From: RGIG8775 sp045660295
GTDB taxonomy: Bacteria > Bacillota > Clostridia > Oscillospirales > CAG-272
DNA length: 16,483 nucleotides
Direction: 5' to 3'
Assembly (NCBI GenBank): GCA_045660295.1
Contig: JAZRDN010000041.1
Coordinates: forward strand, 1 to 16,483
Positions 7,044-13,103 of this stretch are shown here, piece after piece (the first letter of the stretch is position 1; the number at the start of each line of letters is the position of its first letter). The notes under the pieces are model-generated. The model searched no databases and was not told the origin of the DNA. It worked only from the letters and a program-made list of their open reading frames with translations. The translations under genes and the position numbers were made by a program.

Positions 7044-7087
7044 TTGGTTTACGTGTGCTATTTTAATTTTTATCACCGCACCTGTTG

Positions 7088-7187
7088 CCCAAAGCCAACG
7101 AGGTCGTGTTCAGCGACCGAGCGGGATACGTGACAGGTTGTTAGCATAAACAATCGTACGCTGACCCATTGCCCGTCCGGCGAGGAC
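7088..7187 (-). repeat. Diverged, inverted copy of module-2/module-3 repeat pieces
   Basis: 7088-7125 is a diverged reverse complement of the module-2 core (AAAGCCAACGAGGTCG, hairpin loop, CGACCGAGCGGGA). Here the hairpin is GGTCG/CGACC (7102-7118) in place of GTCGG/CCGAC. At 7158-7187, TACGCTGACCCATTGCCC is followed by GTCC-GGCGA-GGAC, a module-3 hairpin with an altered stem. This decayed block lies just past the DUF378 stop codon. Confidence 0.6.
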
Positions 7188-7192
7188 CGCCG

Positions 7193-7399
7193 TTAGGAGT
7201 GCGCCGATACTCTCTTTCTGAAAAGAAGCGAAACACACCACGCGCCGGCCAGTGCGACGACGGTATATATAATACGGCTGAGCATCGCGTCCTGACCACC
7301 AAAGAGCCAGGCAACTATGTCAAATTTAAAAAGTCCTATGCTTCCCCAGTTAGCCGCGCCGATTATGGTCAATATCAAAGCTATTCTGTCAGCTATCAT
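7193..7399 (-). CDS. DUF378 family small membrane protein (YuzA-like)
   Basis: A 68-residue protein with two membrane segments (about 5-30 and 40-60) joined by a short Gly-containing loop. The sequence DRIALILTIIGAANWGSIGL, then FDIVAWLFGGQDAMLSRIIY, matches the DUF378 pattern: a conserved N-W-G in the first helix, FGGQ, and SRIIY entering the second helix. The biochemical role of the family is not established. ATG at 7399 has GGAGGG upstream and the stop is followed by an intrinsic terminator, so it is a single-gene unit. It is divergent from the exonuclease gene; the 227-bp gap 7400-7626 is AT-rich and holds the exonuclease promoter. Confidence 0.88.
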   Translation of the reverse strand: MIADRIALILTIIGAANWGSIGLFKFDIVAWLFGGQDAMLSRIIYTVVALAGAWCVSLLFRKRVSAHS

Positions 7400-7567
7400 T
7401 GATTTATCCCTCCAAATATGGTTATTATTGCGAATTGCGAATTTTGTATTCCCATTCGTTTATACATAGTTTTATCACAAACCGCCGCATATATACGTCC
7501 AAAATAAATTCATTTTTTGCATTTTTCAATTTTTTGAGTCTTTTTTCAATAAAATTTCGCAAAGCAC

Positions 7568-7596
7568 TTGAATATCCGCACGTTTTATGATATACT
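7568..7596 (+). promoter_or_regulatory. Extended -10 promoter for the exonuclease gene
   Basis: TTGAAT (7568-7573), 17-base spacer, TATACT (7591-7596) preceded by TGA (extended -10). The predicted RNA start is near 7603, giving a leader of about 24 bases to the TTG start at 7627. Confidence 0.75.
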
Positions 7597-7626
7597 ATTT
7601 TAAATGTTTGTATTTCGGAGGAAGCC

Positions 7627-8706
7627 TTGAAAAAAACTCTTAAACTCCGCTCGGGAACGGTTATCCCGTGCATAGATCCGTCAACTGCCGAAAAGAAAAA
7701 TTATCTCTCCAGATACGAGCTTAACCACCTGCACCTTATGCCCGCGGGTGAGCCCGTAGCATTTTCGGACAACGAGGACGGCAGCGTTAAATATTATTTC
7801 GACTCCGAACGCATCATCGAGGCACCGCCCGAATTATGGTACGTTACGGATGCAAAAAAAGAAAAATACATACTCGGCAACGGCACACCCATTCCGCGCA
7901 TGAACATCAAGCGCGCCGCGGCGCAGGGCTTTTACACCAAGGAAAAGCTGGGTCAAATGAATTATGAGACAGTGGAGGAGCCCGTGGCGTACACCATGCG
8001 CGATAACGCCCCCCTGTTCTTCTACGACAAAAAGACAGCCACCCGCCTTCCGCTCATGTGCGTCAAGTGCGGAAAGGACATCAGATACCGCCGCAAGCTC
8101 TGCCAGAAGTGCTACGCCGAAGACCTTGTAGTCCGCCGCGCACAGGGCGACGAGCACAGAGCCACACATTTCGGCATGGAACGTAAGCGCGTGCTGTTTT
8201 TCGACCTCGAGCTTACGGGATTTTACGACCGAGATGAGATAATCTCGATCTCAATAGTCAACGGCGCGGGCGAGCTGGTAATGAACACCTTTGTCAAGCC
8301 CGTCCACACACACAAGTGGAAAAAGACAGAAAAAATACACGGCATCACCCCCGAAATGGTCGAGGATTCCCCAACTCTCGAGGAGCTGATACCCGATTTG
8401 AAACAAATGTTCTATGATGCTGACGCCATAATCGCCTACGGCGTGTCAACCGACTTCAGCCACATCAAGCACATATACAAGACCGCCGAGGAGCAGGAAT
8501 GGCTTCACAAGAAGATATGCTGCTGCGCCAACGAGTTCGTGCGCTACATTCACGAGCACAAGCCCGAGCAGGTGCACGCTTCGCTCACCGACGCCATGGA
8601 ATGTCTGGGCATCGAGTGGGACGGTATTCCCCACTCCTCTATCGCCGACACCTACGCCTGCAAAAAGGTTTGGGAACATTTGTTCCCAAATTATTACAAA
8701 GATTAG
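7627..8706 (+). CDS. DEDDh-family 3'-5' exonuclease with duplicated N-terminal domain and zinc knuckle
   Basis: A 359-residue protein. The TTG start is fixed by GGAGG seven bases upstream and the promoter at 7568. The C-terminal half (about 187-355) is a DnaQ-like exonuclease: motif I FFDLELTG with D193 and E195, HGITPEMV (238-245), motif II YGVSTDF with D276, and motif III HSSIAD with H336 and D341 (H-x4-D), so all DEDDh metal ligands are present. C145, C148, C159 and C162 form a CxxC-x10-CxxC zinc knuckle. The first 142 residues contain two related segments of about 60 residues: SGTVIP...EPVAF...YYFD (9-59) and NGTPIP...EPVAY...FFYD (85-134). The role could be DNA proofreading, repair or RNA trimming; the substrate is unknown. 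I do not recognise a named gene. No partner is obvious in the neighbourhood. Confidence 0.85.
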   Translation: MKKTLKLRSGTVIPCIDPSTAEKKNYLSRYELNHLHLMPAGEPVAFSDNEDGSVKYYFDSERIIEAPPELWYVTDAKKEKYILGNGTPIPRMNIKRAAAQGFYTKEKLGQMNYETVEEPVAYTMRDNAPLFFYDKKTATRLPLMCVKCGKDIRYRRKLCQKCYAEDLVVRRAQGDEHRATHFGMERKRVLFFDLELTGFYDRDEIISISIVNGAGELVMNTFVKPVHTHKWKKTEKIHGITPEMVEDSPTLEELIPDLKQMFYDADAIIAYGVSTDFSHIKHIYKTAEEQEWLHKKICCCANEFVRYIHEHKPEQVHASLTDAMECLGIEWDGIPHSSIADTYACKKVWEHLFPNYYKD

Positions 8707-8724
8707 TTTTTTCGGAGAACTATC

Positions 8725-8857
8725 GCGCTTTTTCAAAAAGGCGCTAAAAAGCCTTTCTGCAAAGAGTTTTTTAAGTCAGTCGAAAAAACAATCCCCAAAT
8801 CGGCAACCGCCCAATATGTCAAAAAAGTTTTTGCCCTGCTTTTTTTCAAAAAGCGGG
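8725..8857. repeat. Pair of inverted A/T-core hairpins between exonuclease and thiI
   Basis: Hairpin GCGC-TTTTT-C-AAAAAG-GCGC (8725-8744) is followed by TAAAAAGCCTTTC, resembling the module-1 hairpin and its trailing AAAAACTTTTC. The reverse complement of 8834-8857 gives a second one, CCCGC-TTTTTGAAAAA-AGCAGGG, trailed by CAAAAACTTTT. The two face each other about 90 bp apart. The first may also act as terminator of the exonuclease gene. No gene is seen in 8707-8901. Confidence 0.6.
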
Positions 8858-8901
8858 AATTTTTAACAATAACTATCTTCAAAAGAGGTATATATAATAC
8901 A

Positions 8902-10080
8902 ATGAAAGAAATTCTGTTATGCAAATACGGCGAAATAGTTCTCAAGGGCGCAAACCGCAAGTATTTTGAGGACACACTTTGCCGCGAATTAAAGAGAAAA
9001 GCAAGAATGCACGGCGAATTTGACATTTACCGCGCGCAAAGCACAATATACATTGAACCCAAGGACGAAATGTGCGACTTCGAGGGCATGTTCAAGTCGG
9101 CTTGCAAGGTTTTCGGAATAACCTCGGTCTGCCGTTGCGCCATTGCGGAAAAGAGCCTTGATGACATTGCGAGAGTGGTAAAAGAATACATTCCCCAATT
9201 CCTCGCGGGCAAAAAGAGCTTTAAAATCGAGTGCAAGCGCTCGGACAAGAGCTTTCCCCTCAACTCCATAGAGCTGGCGCGCGAAATGGGCGGAGTTGTT
9301 CTCTCCACACTTCCCCGTCTCAAGGTAGACGTACACAATCCCGACGAAACGGTGGTCATCGAGGTGCGAGAGTTCGGCGCGTACATTCATGCGGGGCGTT
9401 TCAAGGGTGCGGGCGGAATGCCTATCGGAACCAACGGCAAGGCAATGTTGCTTTTGTCGGGCGGCATCGACTCTCCCGTGGCGGGTCACATGATAGCCAA
9501 GCGCGGAGTCAAGCTCGAAGCCATCCACTTTGAGTCATTCCCCTACACAAGCGAGCGCGCGAAAGAAAAGGTTCTCGAGCTTGCGAAAATAGTCTCCGAA
9601 TACGCGGGCGACATTGACGTGCACGTAGTATCGCTGACAAAAATTCAAGAAGAGATCGCGAGAAACTGCAACGAGGACTACTTCACACTCCTTTTGCGCA
9701 GATACATGATGGCAATTGCCACAAAAATAGCCCACAGACGCGGATGCGGCGCGCTTATCACAGGCGAAAGCATCGGTCAGGTGGCAAGTCAGACCATGCC
9801 CGCCATAGGCGTCACCGACTGCATGTCCGACCTTCCCGTGTTCCGCCCCTGTATCGGACTCGACAAAGAGGAAATCGTGCAGATCGCGCGCAAAATAGGC
9901 ACGTTTGACACGTCTATCCTGCCTTTCGAGGACTGTTGCACCGTGTTCACTCCCAAGCACCCCAAAACACGCCCCGAGCTGGAAAAGGTCATTGAGGAAG
10001 AGCGCAAACTGCCCTTCGACGAGCTGGTCGAAGAAGCAATATCTACACTTTACTCGCACCACATATCATTTTACGAATAA
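8902..10080 (+). CDS. thiI: tRNA 4-thiouridine synthase ThiI (no rhodanese domain)
   Basis: A 392-residue cytoplasmic enzyme that adenylates U8 of tRNA and transfers sulfur to give 4-thiouridine; it may also serve thiamine thiazole synthesis. An N-terminal ferredoxin-like plus THUMP region (about 1-165) precedes the PP-loop SGGIDSP (186-192). Further conserved pieces are GVKLEAIHFESFPYTS (202-217), TGESIGQVASQT (287-298), PVFRPCIGLDKEEI (312-325) and PFEDCCTVFTPKHP (341-354). The length matches Firmicute ThiI, which lacks the C-terminal rhodanese domain of the enterobacterial enzyme. The usual partner, a cysteine desulfurase gene, is not adjacent. The start at 8902 is supported by homology; AGAGG (8884-8888) is 13 bases away, longer than normal, and TATAAT at 8893-8898 lies inside that spacing. 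Confidence 0.95.
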   Translation: MKEILLCKYGEIVLKGANRKYFEDTLCRELKRKARMHGEFDIYRAQSTIYIEPKDEMCDFEGMFKSACKVFGITSVCRCAIAEKSLDDIARVVKEYIPQFLAGKKSFKIECKRSDKSFPLNSIELAREMGGVVLSTLPRLKVDVHNPDETVVIEVREFGAYIHAGRFKGAGGMPIGTNGKAMLLLSGGIDSPVAGHMIAKRGVKLEAIHFESFPYTSERAKEKVLELAKIVSEYAGDIDVHVVSLTKIQEEIARNCNEDYFTLLLRRYMMAIATKIAHRRGCGALITGESIGQVASQTMPAIGVTDCMSDLPVFRPCIGLDKEEIVQIARKIGTFDTSILPFEDCCTVFTPKHPKTRPELEKVIEEERKLPFDELVEEAISTLYSHHISFYE

Positions 10081-10149
10081 GAAAGGACGGGCTTCTCGGA
10101 GTATCGTAAAGCGAGTTTGCATCAGCACTTGTCGAAACAGCTCGCAAAA

Positions 10150-10165
10150 TGTTTCACGTGAAACG
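10150..10165. promoter_or_regulatory. parS site 1
   Basis: TGTTTCACGTGAAACG matches the ParB-binding consensus TGTTNCACGTGAAACA at 15 of 16 positions. It lies in the leader of rsmG, 23 bases before the ATG. Confidence 0.93.
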
Positions 10166-10188
10166 CCACACTCCGCCCCCAATCCACC

Positions 10189-10932
10189 ATGAATAAAGAA
10201 GATTTTTTCAAATTATACAAAGAAATATTCGAGCTAAACAGCCTTTCGGAGTTCTGCGACGACGATATCGTTGACAAGATGCACGCTATGGTCGAATACA
10301 TGCTCGAGGTCAACGAGCACATGAACCTGACCGCTATAACCGAGCCAACCGAGGTTATAGCAAAGCACCTTGCCGATTCAGTTGCCGCCGCAAGGTATAT
10401 TCCGCAAGGCGCACGAATTTGCGACGTAGGTTGCGGCGGAGGCTTCCCCTCGCTCCCTCTGGCTATCGCGCGCCCCGATATCACAGTTCTGGGCATAGAT
10501 AGCACAGAAAAGCGCATAAATTACGTCAACGAAAGCGCAAAACGACTTGGATTGACCAATTTGACCGCAATCGCAGGGCGCGCAGAGGATCTTTCTCACA
10601 CCGCAGAGTTGCGCGAGAGCTTCGACGTCTGCATTGCCCGTGCGGTGGCAAATCTCCCTGTGCTTGCCGAGCTTTGTATTCCGTTTGTAAAAAAAGGCGG
10701 TTTGTTTATAGCCATGAAAGGCAGATTCGATGACGAGGAGTCAACGCCATCCGCAAGCGCTTGCAAAAAACTGGGCGCGGAAGCACCAACCCCCGACAAC
10801 ACGCATAGATTTTCATTGCTAACGAACAGCGCAAGCAACGACGAAAGATCAATAATTGTATTGAGAAAACTCGCCACAACAGACACCAAATACCCGAGAA
10901 ATTATTCCCAGATCAAAAAGAAATCATTATAA
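10189..10932 (+). CDS. rsmG: 16S rRNA (guanine-527-N7)-methyltransferase RsmG (GidB)
   Basis: A 247-residue SAM-dependent enzyme that methylates G527 of 16S rRNA. The N-terminal helices lead to VNEHMNLTAI (41-50), typical of the family. The SAM-binding loop is DVGCGGGFPSLPLAI (79-93), followed by GIDSTEKRINYV (102-113), RAVANLPVL (151-159) and MKGR (176-179). The C-terminus YPRNYSQIKKKSL matches the usual basic tail. There is no Shine-Dalgarno sequence before the ATG (upstream bases are C-rich, CCCCCAATCCACC), unusual for this window, and no better upstream start is available in frame. A parS site occupies the leader. It is followed at 4 bp by a strong terminator, so it is not cotranscribed efficiently with noc. 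Confidence 0.95.
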   Translation: MNKEDFFKLYKEIFELNSLSEFCDDDIVDKMHAMVEYMLEVNEHMNLTAITEPTEVIAKHLADSVAAARYIPQGARICDVGCGGGFPSLPLAIARPDITVLGIDSTEKRINYVNESAKRLGLTNLTAIAGRAEDLSHTAELRESFDVCIARAVANLPVLAELCIPFVKKGGLFIAMKGRFDDEESTPSASACKKLGAEAPTPDNTHRFSLLTNSASNDERSIIVLRKLATTDTKYPRNYSQIKKKSL

Positions 10933-10935
10933 CCC

Positions 10936-10963
10936 AAGCCTTGCTTCAACAGCAAGGCTTTTT
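10936..10963 (+). terminator. Intrinsic terminator after rsmG
   Basis: AAGCCTTGCT (10936-10945) pairs perfectly with AGCAAGGCTT (10951-10960) around TCAAC, followed by TTTGTTTG. It starts 4 bases after the rsmG stop codon. Confidence 0.9.
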
Positions 10964-10970
10964 GTTTGCG

Positions 10971-10986
10971 TGTTTCACGTGGAACA
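10971..10986. promoter_or_regulatory. parS site 2
   Basis: TGTTTCACGTGGAACA; its reverse complement TGTTCCACGTGAAACA fits the consensus TGTTNCACGTGAAACA exactly. It starts 8 bases after the rsmG terminator and exactly 41 bp before site 3. Confidence 0.93.
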
Positions 10987-11011
10987 TTTTTCGACACGCC
11001 ATAAAGACAGA

Positions 11012-11027
11012 CGTTTCACGTGAAACA
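11012..11027. promoter_or_regulatory. parS site 3
   Basis: CGTTTCACGTGAAACA, 15 of 16 consensus positions. The GTG at 11020 inside it opens a small reading frame that runs to 11208. Confidence 0.93.
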
Positions 11028-11208
11028 AACTTCGATCATCTTCGACACAACGCCGTTTTCCGCCGACAATATAGAAACAAATCTCCTTGCAATCGACACC
11101 GTGCGCAACATTACAGTAAAAAGCCATAAAAATGCGCCGCAAAGCGACAGAAAATTCATTTCTTCGGTGTTAATATTAATAGGAAGACAAATTATAGACA
11201 ACCCCTAA
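11020..11208 (+). CDS. Possible small protein in the rsmG-noc gap (doubtful)
   Basis: A 62-codon frame from a GTG inside parS site 3, ending 22 bases before noc with the noc ribosome binding site in between. The text (SIIFDTTPFSADNIETNLLA, later ISSVLILIGRQIIDNP) has an alternating hydrophobic pattern and codon choice like its neighbours. It has no ribosome binding site, no recognised family and an unlikely start. It may be a leader peptide, a gene remnant or chance. The 298-bp gap otherwise contains only the terminator and two parS sites. Confidence 0.25.
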   Translation: MKQTSIIFDTTPFSADNIETNLLAIDTVRNITVKSHKNAPQSDRKFISSVLILIGRQIIDNP

Positions 11209-11230
11209 CAAAAAACAAGGAGAAATTAAA

Positions 11231-12067
11231 ATGAAAAGACAAGGAAGTATAAAAAGCGCATATCAAAACGACAGCGTAAACGCAATCATATATTCCATAG
11301 AACTGTCGCAAATCCAGCCCAACTCAGCACAACCGCGAACCGAATTCAACATCAACGCAATCACAAAGCTCGCCGACTCCATACGCAGATACGGACTCCT
11401 GCAGCCTCTAAGCGTGCGCAGGCTCTCCAGTGCGCCAAACACAAAGTATGAACTGGTCGCCGGTGAACGCCGTCTCCGCGCGTGCAAAATGTTGGGCATG
11501 AGCCACGTTCCCTGTATAATTATCAACGCCAGCGACGAAACATCGGCAGAATTGGCACTTGTAGAGAACATTATACGCGAAAACCTCAATATGTTCGAGC
11601 AAGCCAAGGCTTTTTCCTCACTGGCAACCAAATATTGCATGACGCAAGAAGAAATAGCGCTAAAAATGGCATCCAGCCAATCAGCCATAGCCAACAAACT
11701 GCGCCTTCTAAGGCTCACCGAAGAAGAACAGTCAGATATACTCGCCGCCGAGCTGACCGAGCGCCACGCCCGCGCGTTGCTACGAATAACCCAACCCGAT
11801 CTCCGCAAGCAAGCCCTCGAACACATAATCTGCAACAAGCTGAACGTTTCAGAGAGTGAAAAATACATATCCGAGCTTATACAAACACCGCAACAACCCG
11901 TACAGAAGCAAGAGCCACCCCAGCCCTACACCCACGACAAAATCTGCTCAAACATATACAAGTTCATCTCCAAAATCCAAAAATCCTCCGACAACAGACT
12001 TATAATCAACCGCAGAAGCGACGACAAATGCGTGGTCATCACTCTGACAGTAAGAAAGGGCGGTTGA
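11231..12067 (+). CDS. noc: Nucleoid occlusion-type ParB paralogue (Noc)
   Basis: A 278-residue ParB/Noc CTPase. The CTP-binding ParB domain carries QPRTEF (34-39), LADSIRRYGLLQPL (47-60), GERRLRA (78-84) and ENIIRENL (112-119). The helix-turn-helix lies at about 137-160 (MTQEEIALKMASSQSAIANK), followed by LTERHARALL (175-184). The Q before SAIANK, the K ending it, and the R of ERHAR are the residues that in studies of the family distinguish Noc (NBS site) from ParB (parS). Position between rsmG and parA is that of Bacillus noc. In Bacillus, Noc coats DNA, tethers it to the membrane through an N-terminal amphipathic helix and blocks Z-rings over the nucleoid. Here the N-terminus (MKRQGSIKSAYQND) is short and polar, so membrane tethering is uncertain. 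Start ATG has AAGGAG (11217-11222). Confidence 0.85.
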   Translation: MKRQGSIKSAYQNDSVNAIIYSIELSQIQPNSAQPRTEFNINAITKLADSIRRYGLLQPLSVRRLSSAPNTKYELVAGERRLRACKMLGMSHVPCIIINASDETSAELALVENIIRENLNMFEQAKAFSSLATKYCMTQEEIALKMASSQSAIANKLRLLRLTEEEQSDILAAELTERHARALLRITQPDLRKQALEHIICNKLNVSESEKYISELIQTPQQPVQKQEPPQPYTHDKICSNIYKFISKIQKSSDNRLIINRRSDDKCVVITLTVRKGG

Positions 12068-12073
12068 CAGCCG

Positions 12074-12089
12074 CGTTTCACGTGAAACA
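12074..12089. promoter_or_regulatory. parS site 4
   Basis: CGTTTCACGTGAAACA, beginning 6 bases after the noc stop codon. First of three sites packed into 89 bp. Confidence 0.94.
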
Positions 12090-12114
12090 AAATCAGACAT
12101 TCTTCGACAAACCA

Positions 12115-12130
12115 CGTTTCACGTGAAACA
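12115..12130. promoter_or_regulatory. parS site 5
   Basis: CGTTTCACGTGAAACA, 41 bp after site 4 (start to start), the same spacing as sites 2 and 3. Confidence 0.94.
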
Positions 12131-12146
12131 AAACTCTCGCATCACG

Positions 12147-12162
12147 CGTTTCACGTGAAACA
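12147..12162. promoter_or_regulatory. parS site 6
   Basis: CGTTTCACGTGAAACA, 32 bp after site 5. It ends 94 bases before the -35 of the parA promoter, close enough for ParB spreading to affect parAB transcription. Confidence 0.94.
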
Positions 12163-12256
12163 GCCTAAAACAAGCCTTTTCGACATCTTTTGCAAACCAA
12201 AACACAAGTCTTTGCAAAAAAGTTTTCAAAATTTAACAGTTTTTTGTCAAAAGGTG

Positions 12257-12285
12257 TTGCAAAACAACCGCAAATGTGGTATACT
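12257..12285 (+). promoter_or_regulatory. parA(B) promoter
   Basis: TTGCAA (12257-12262), 17-base spacer, TATACT (12280-12285) with TGG before it (extended -10). Predicted RNA start is near 12292, giving a leader of about 28 bases to the parA ATG. Confidence 0.8.
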
Positions 12286-12319
12286 ATCAATGTATAAAAA
12301 CCCAAAAAGGAGATGCACT

Positions 12320-13090
12320 ATGGCAAAAGTTATATCATTTGCTAACCAGAAAGGCGGCGTGGGCAAAACCACATCCGCAATCAACGTCGCGGCTTCGCTC
12401 GGCGTCCTCGGGCACAGAGTTCTTTTGATAGACCTGGACCCCCAGGGCAACACCACCAGCGGAATCGGCATAGCTAAAAAACAGCTCACAGTGTCCAGCA
12501 AGGACATTCTCACAGGCGACGCAACCGCAAAGGAAGCTATCCTCGACACAGAATTCGACAATCTCAAGCTCATCCCCACAAATATCGCGCTCGCGGGTGT
12601 GGAATTCGAGCTTTACGACCTTTTCGAGAACGAACAGCTCCCCTACCGTCTCAAGGAGGGACTTGCGCCCATTCTCGATGACTTTGATTACATAATTATC
12701 GACTGCCCCCCCTCGCTGGGCATGCTCACCATCAACTCTTTCACCGCCAGCGACGGAATTATCGTGCCCATGCAGTGCGAATTTTATGCGCTCGAGGGTC
12801 TTTCTCAGCTCATGGGAACCATCAAGGGCATCAAGCAGAAGTTCAACCCCGAGCTTGCTGTAAGCGGAATCCTCATCACCATGTACAACTCGCGCCTTCT
12901 TCTCTCCATGCAGGTCATTTCGGAGCTCAAGAAGCACTATTCAGACAAGCTGTTCGACACCTGCATATCCAGAAACGTAAAGCCCACCGAGGCTCCCGGC
13001 TTCGGCAGACCCGTTTACTACTACGATAAGAACGCCAAGGGCACGAAAGAGTACCTTGAAGTGGCAAAAGAACTTGCAGAAAGAATATAA
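12320..13090 (+). CDS. parA: Chromosome partitioning ATPase ParA (Soj)
   Basis: A 256-residue P-loop ATPase of the Soj/ParA family. It binds DNA as an ATP dimer, is triggered by ParB, and in Firmicutes also adjusts DnaA activity. The start at 12320 was chosen over an in-frame GTG at 12155 inside parS site 6: AAGGAG lies at 12307-12312, the promoter at 12257 is downstream of that GTG, and MAKVISFANQ is the normal family N-terminus. The deviant Walker A is KGGVGKTT (11-18), Walker A' LIDLDPQGN (36-44), and Walker B IIIDCPPSLG (125-134). MQCEFYALEGLSQL (151-164) and the C-terminal KPTEAPGFGRPVYYYD (221-236) are typical. It lacks the N-terminal helix-turn-helix of plasmid ParA types, consistent with a chromosomal protein. 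parB follows at 13 bp. Confidence 0.96.
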   Translation: MAKVISFANQKGGVGKTTSAINVAASLGVLGHRVLLIDLDPQGNTTSGIGIAKKQLTVSSKDILTGDATAKEAILDTEFDNLKLIPTNIALAGVEFELYDLFENEQLPYRLKEGLAPILDDFDYIIIDCPPSLGMLTINSFTASDGIIVPMQCEFYALEGLSQLMGTIKGIKQKFNPELAVSGILITMYNSRLLLSMQVISELKKHYSDKLFDTCISRNVKPTEAPGFGRPVYYYDKNAKGTKEYLEVAKELAERI

Positions 13091-13103
13091 GGAGGGTTAG
13101 GAA

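Noticed and set aside
6840..7626. Replication origin in the divergent AT-rich region
   Set aside because: TTATCACA-like strings occur, but none matches the DnaA box TTATCCACA. Sampled base skew does not change sign here.
8870..8901. TATAAT at 8893-8898 as the thiI promoter
   Set aside because: No -35 at suitable distance, and the RNA would start at or after the ATG. It may be chance in an AT-rich leader.
12155..12319. N-terminal extension of ParA from the GTG in parS site 6
   Set aside because: The extension lacks family similarity, lies partly upstream of the mapped promoter motif, and a good ribosome binding site precedes the ATG at 12320.
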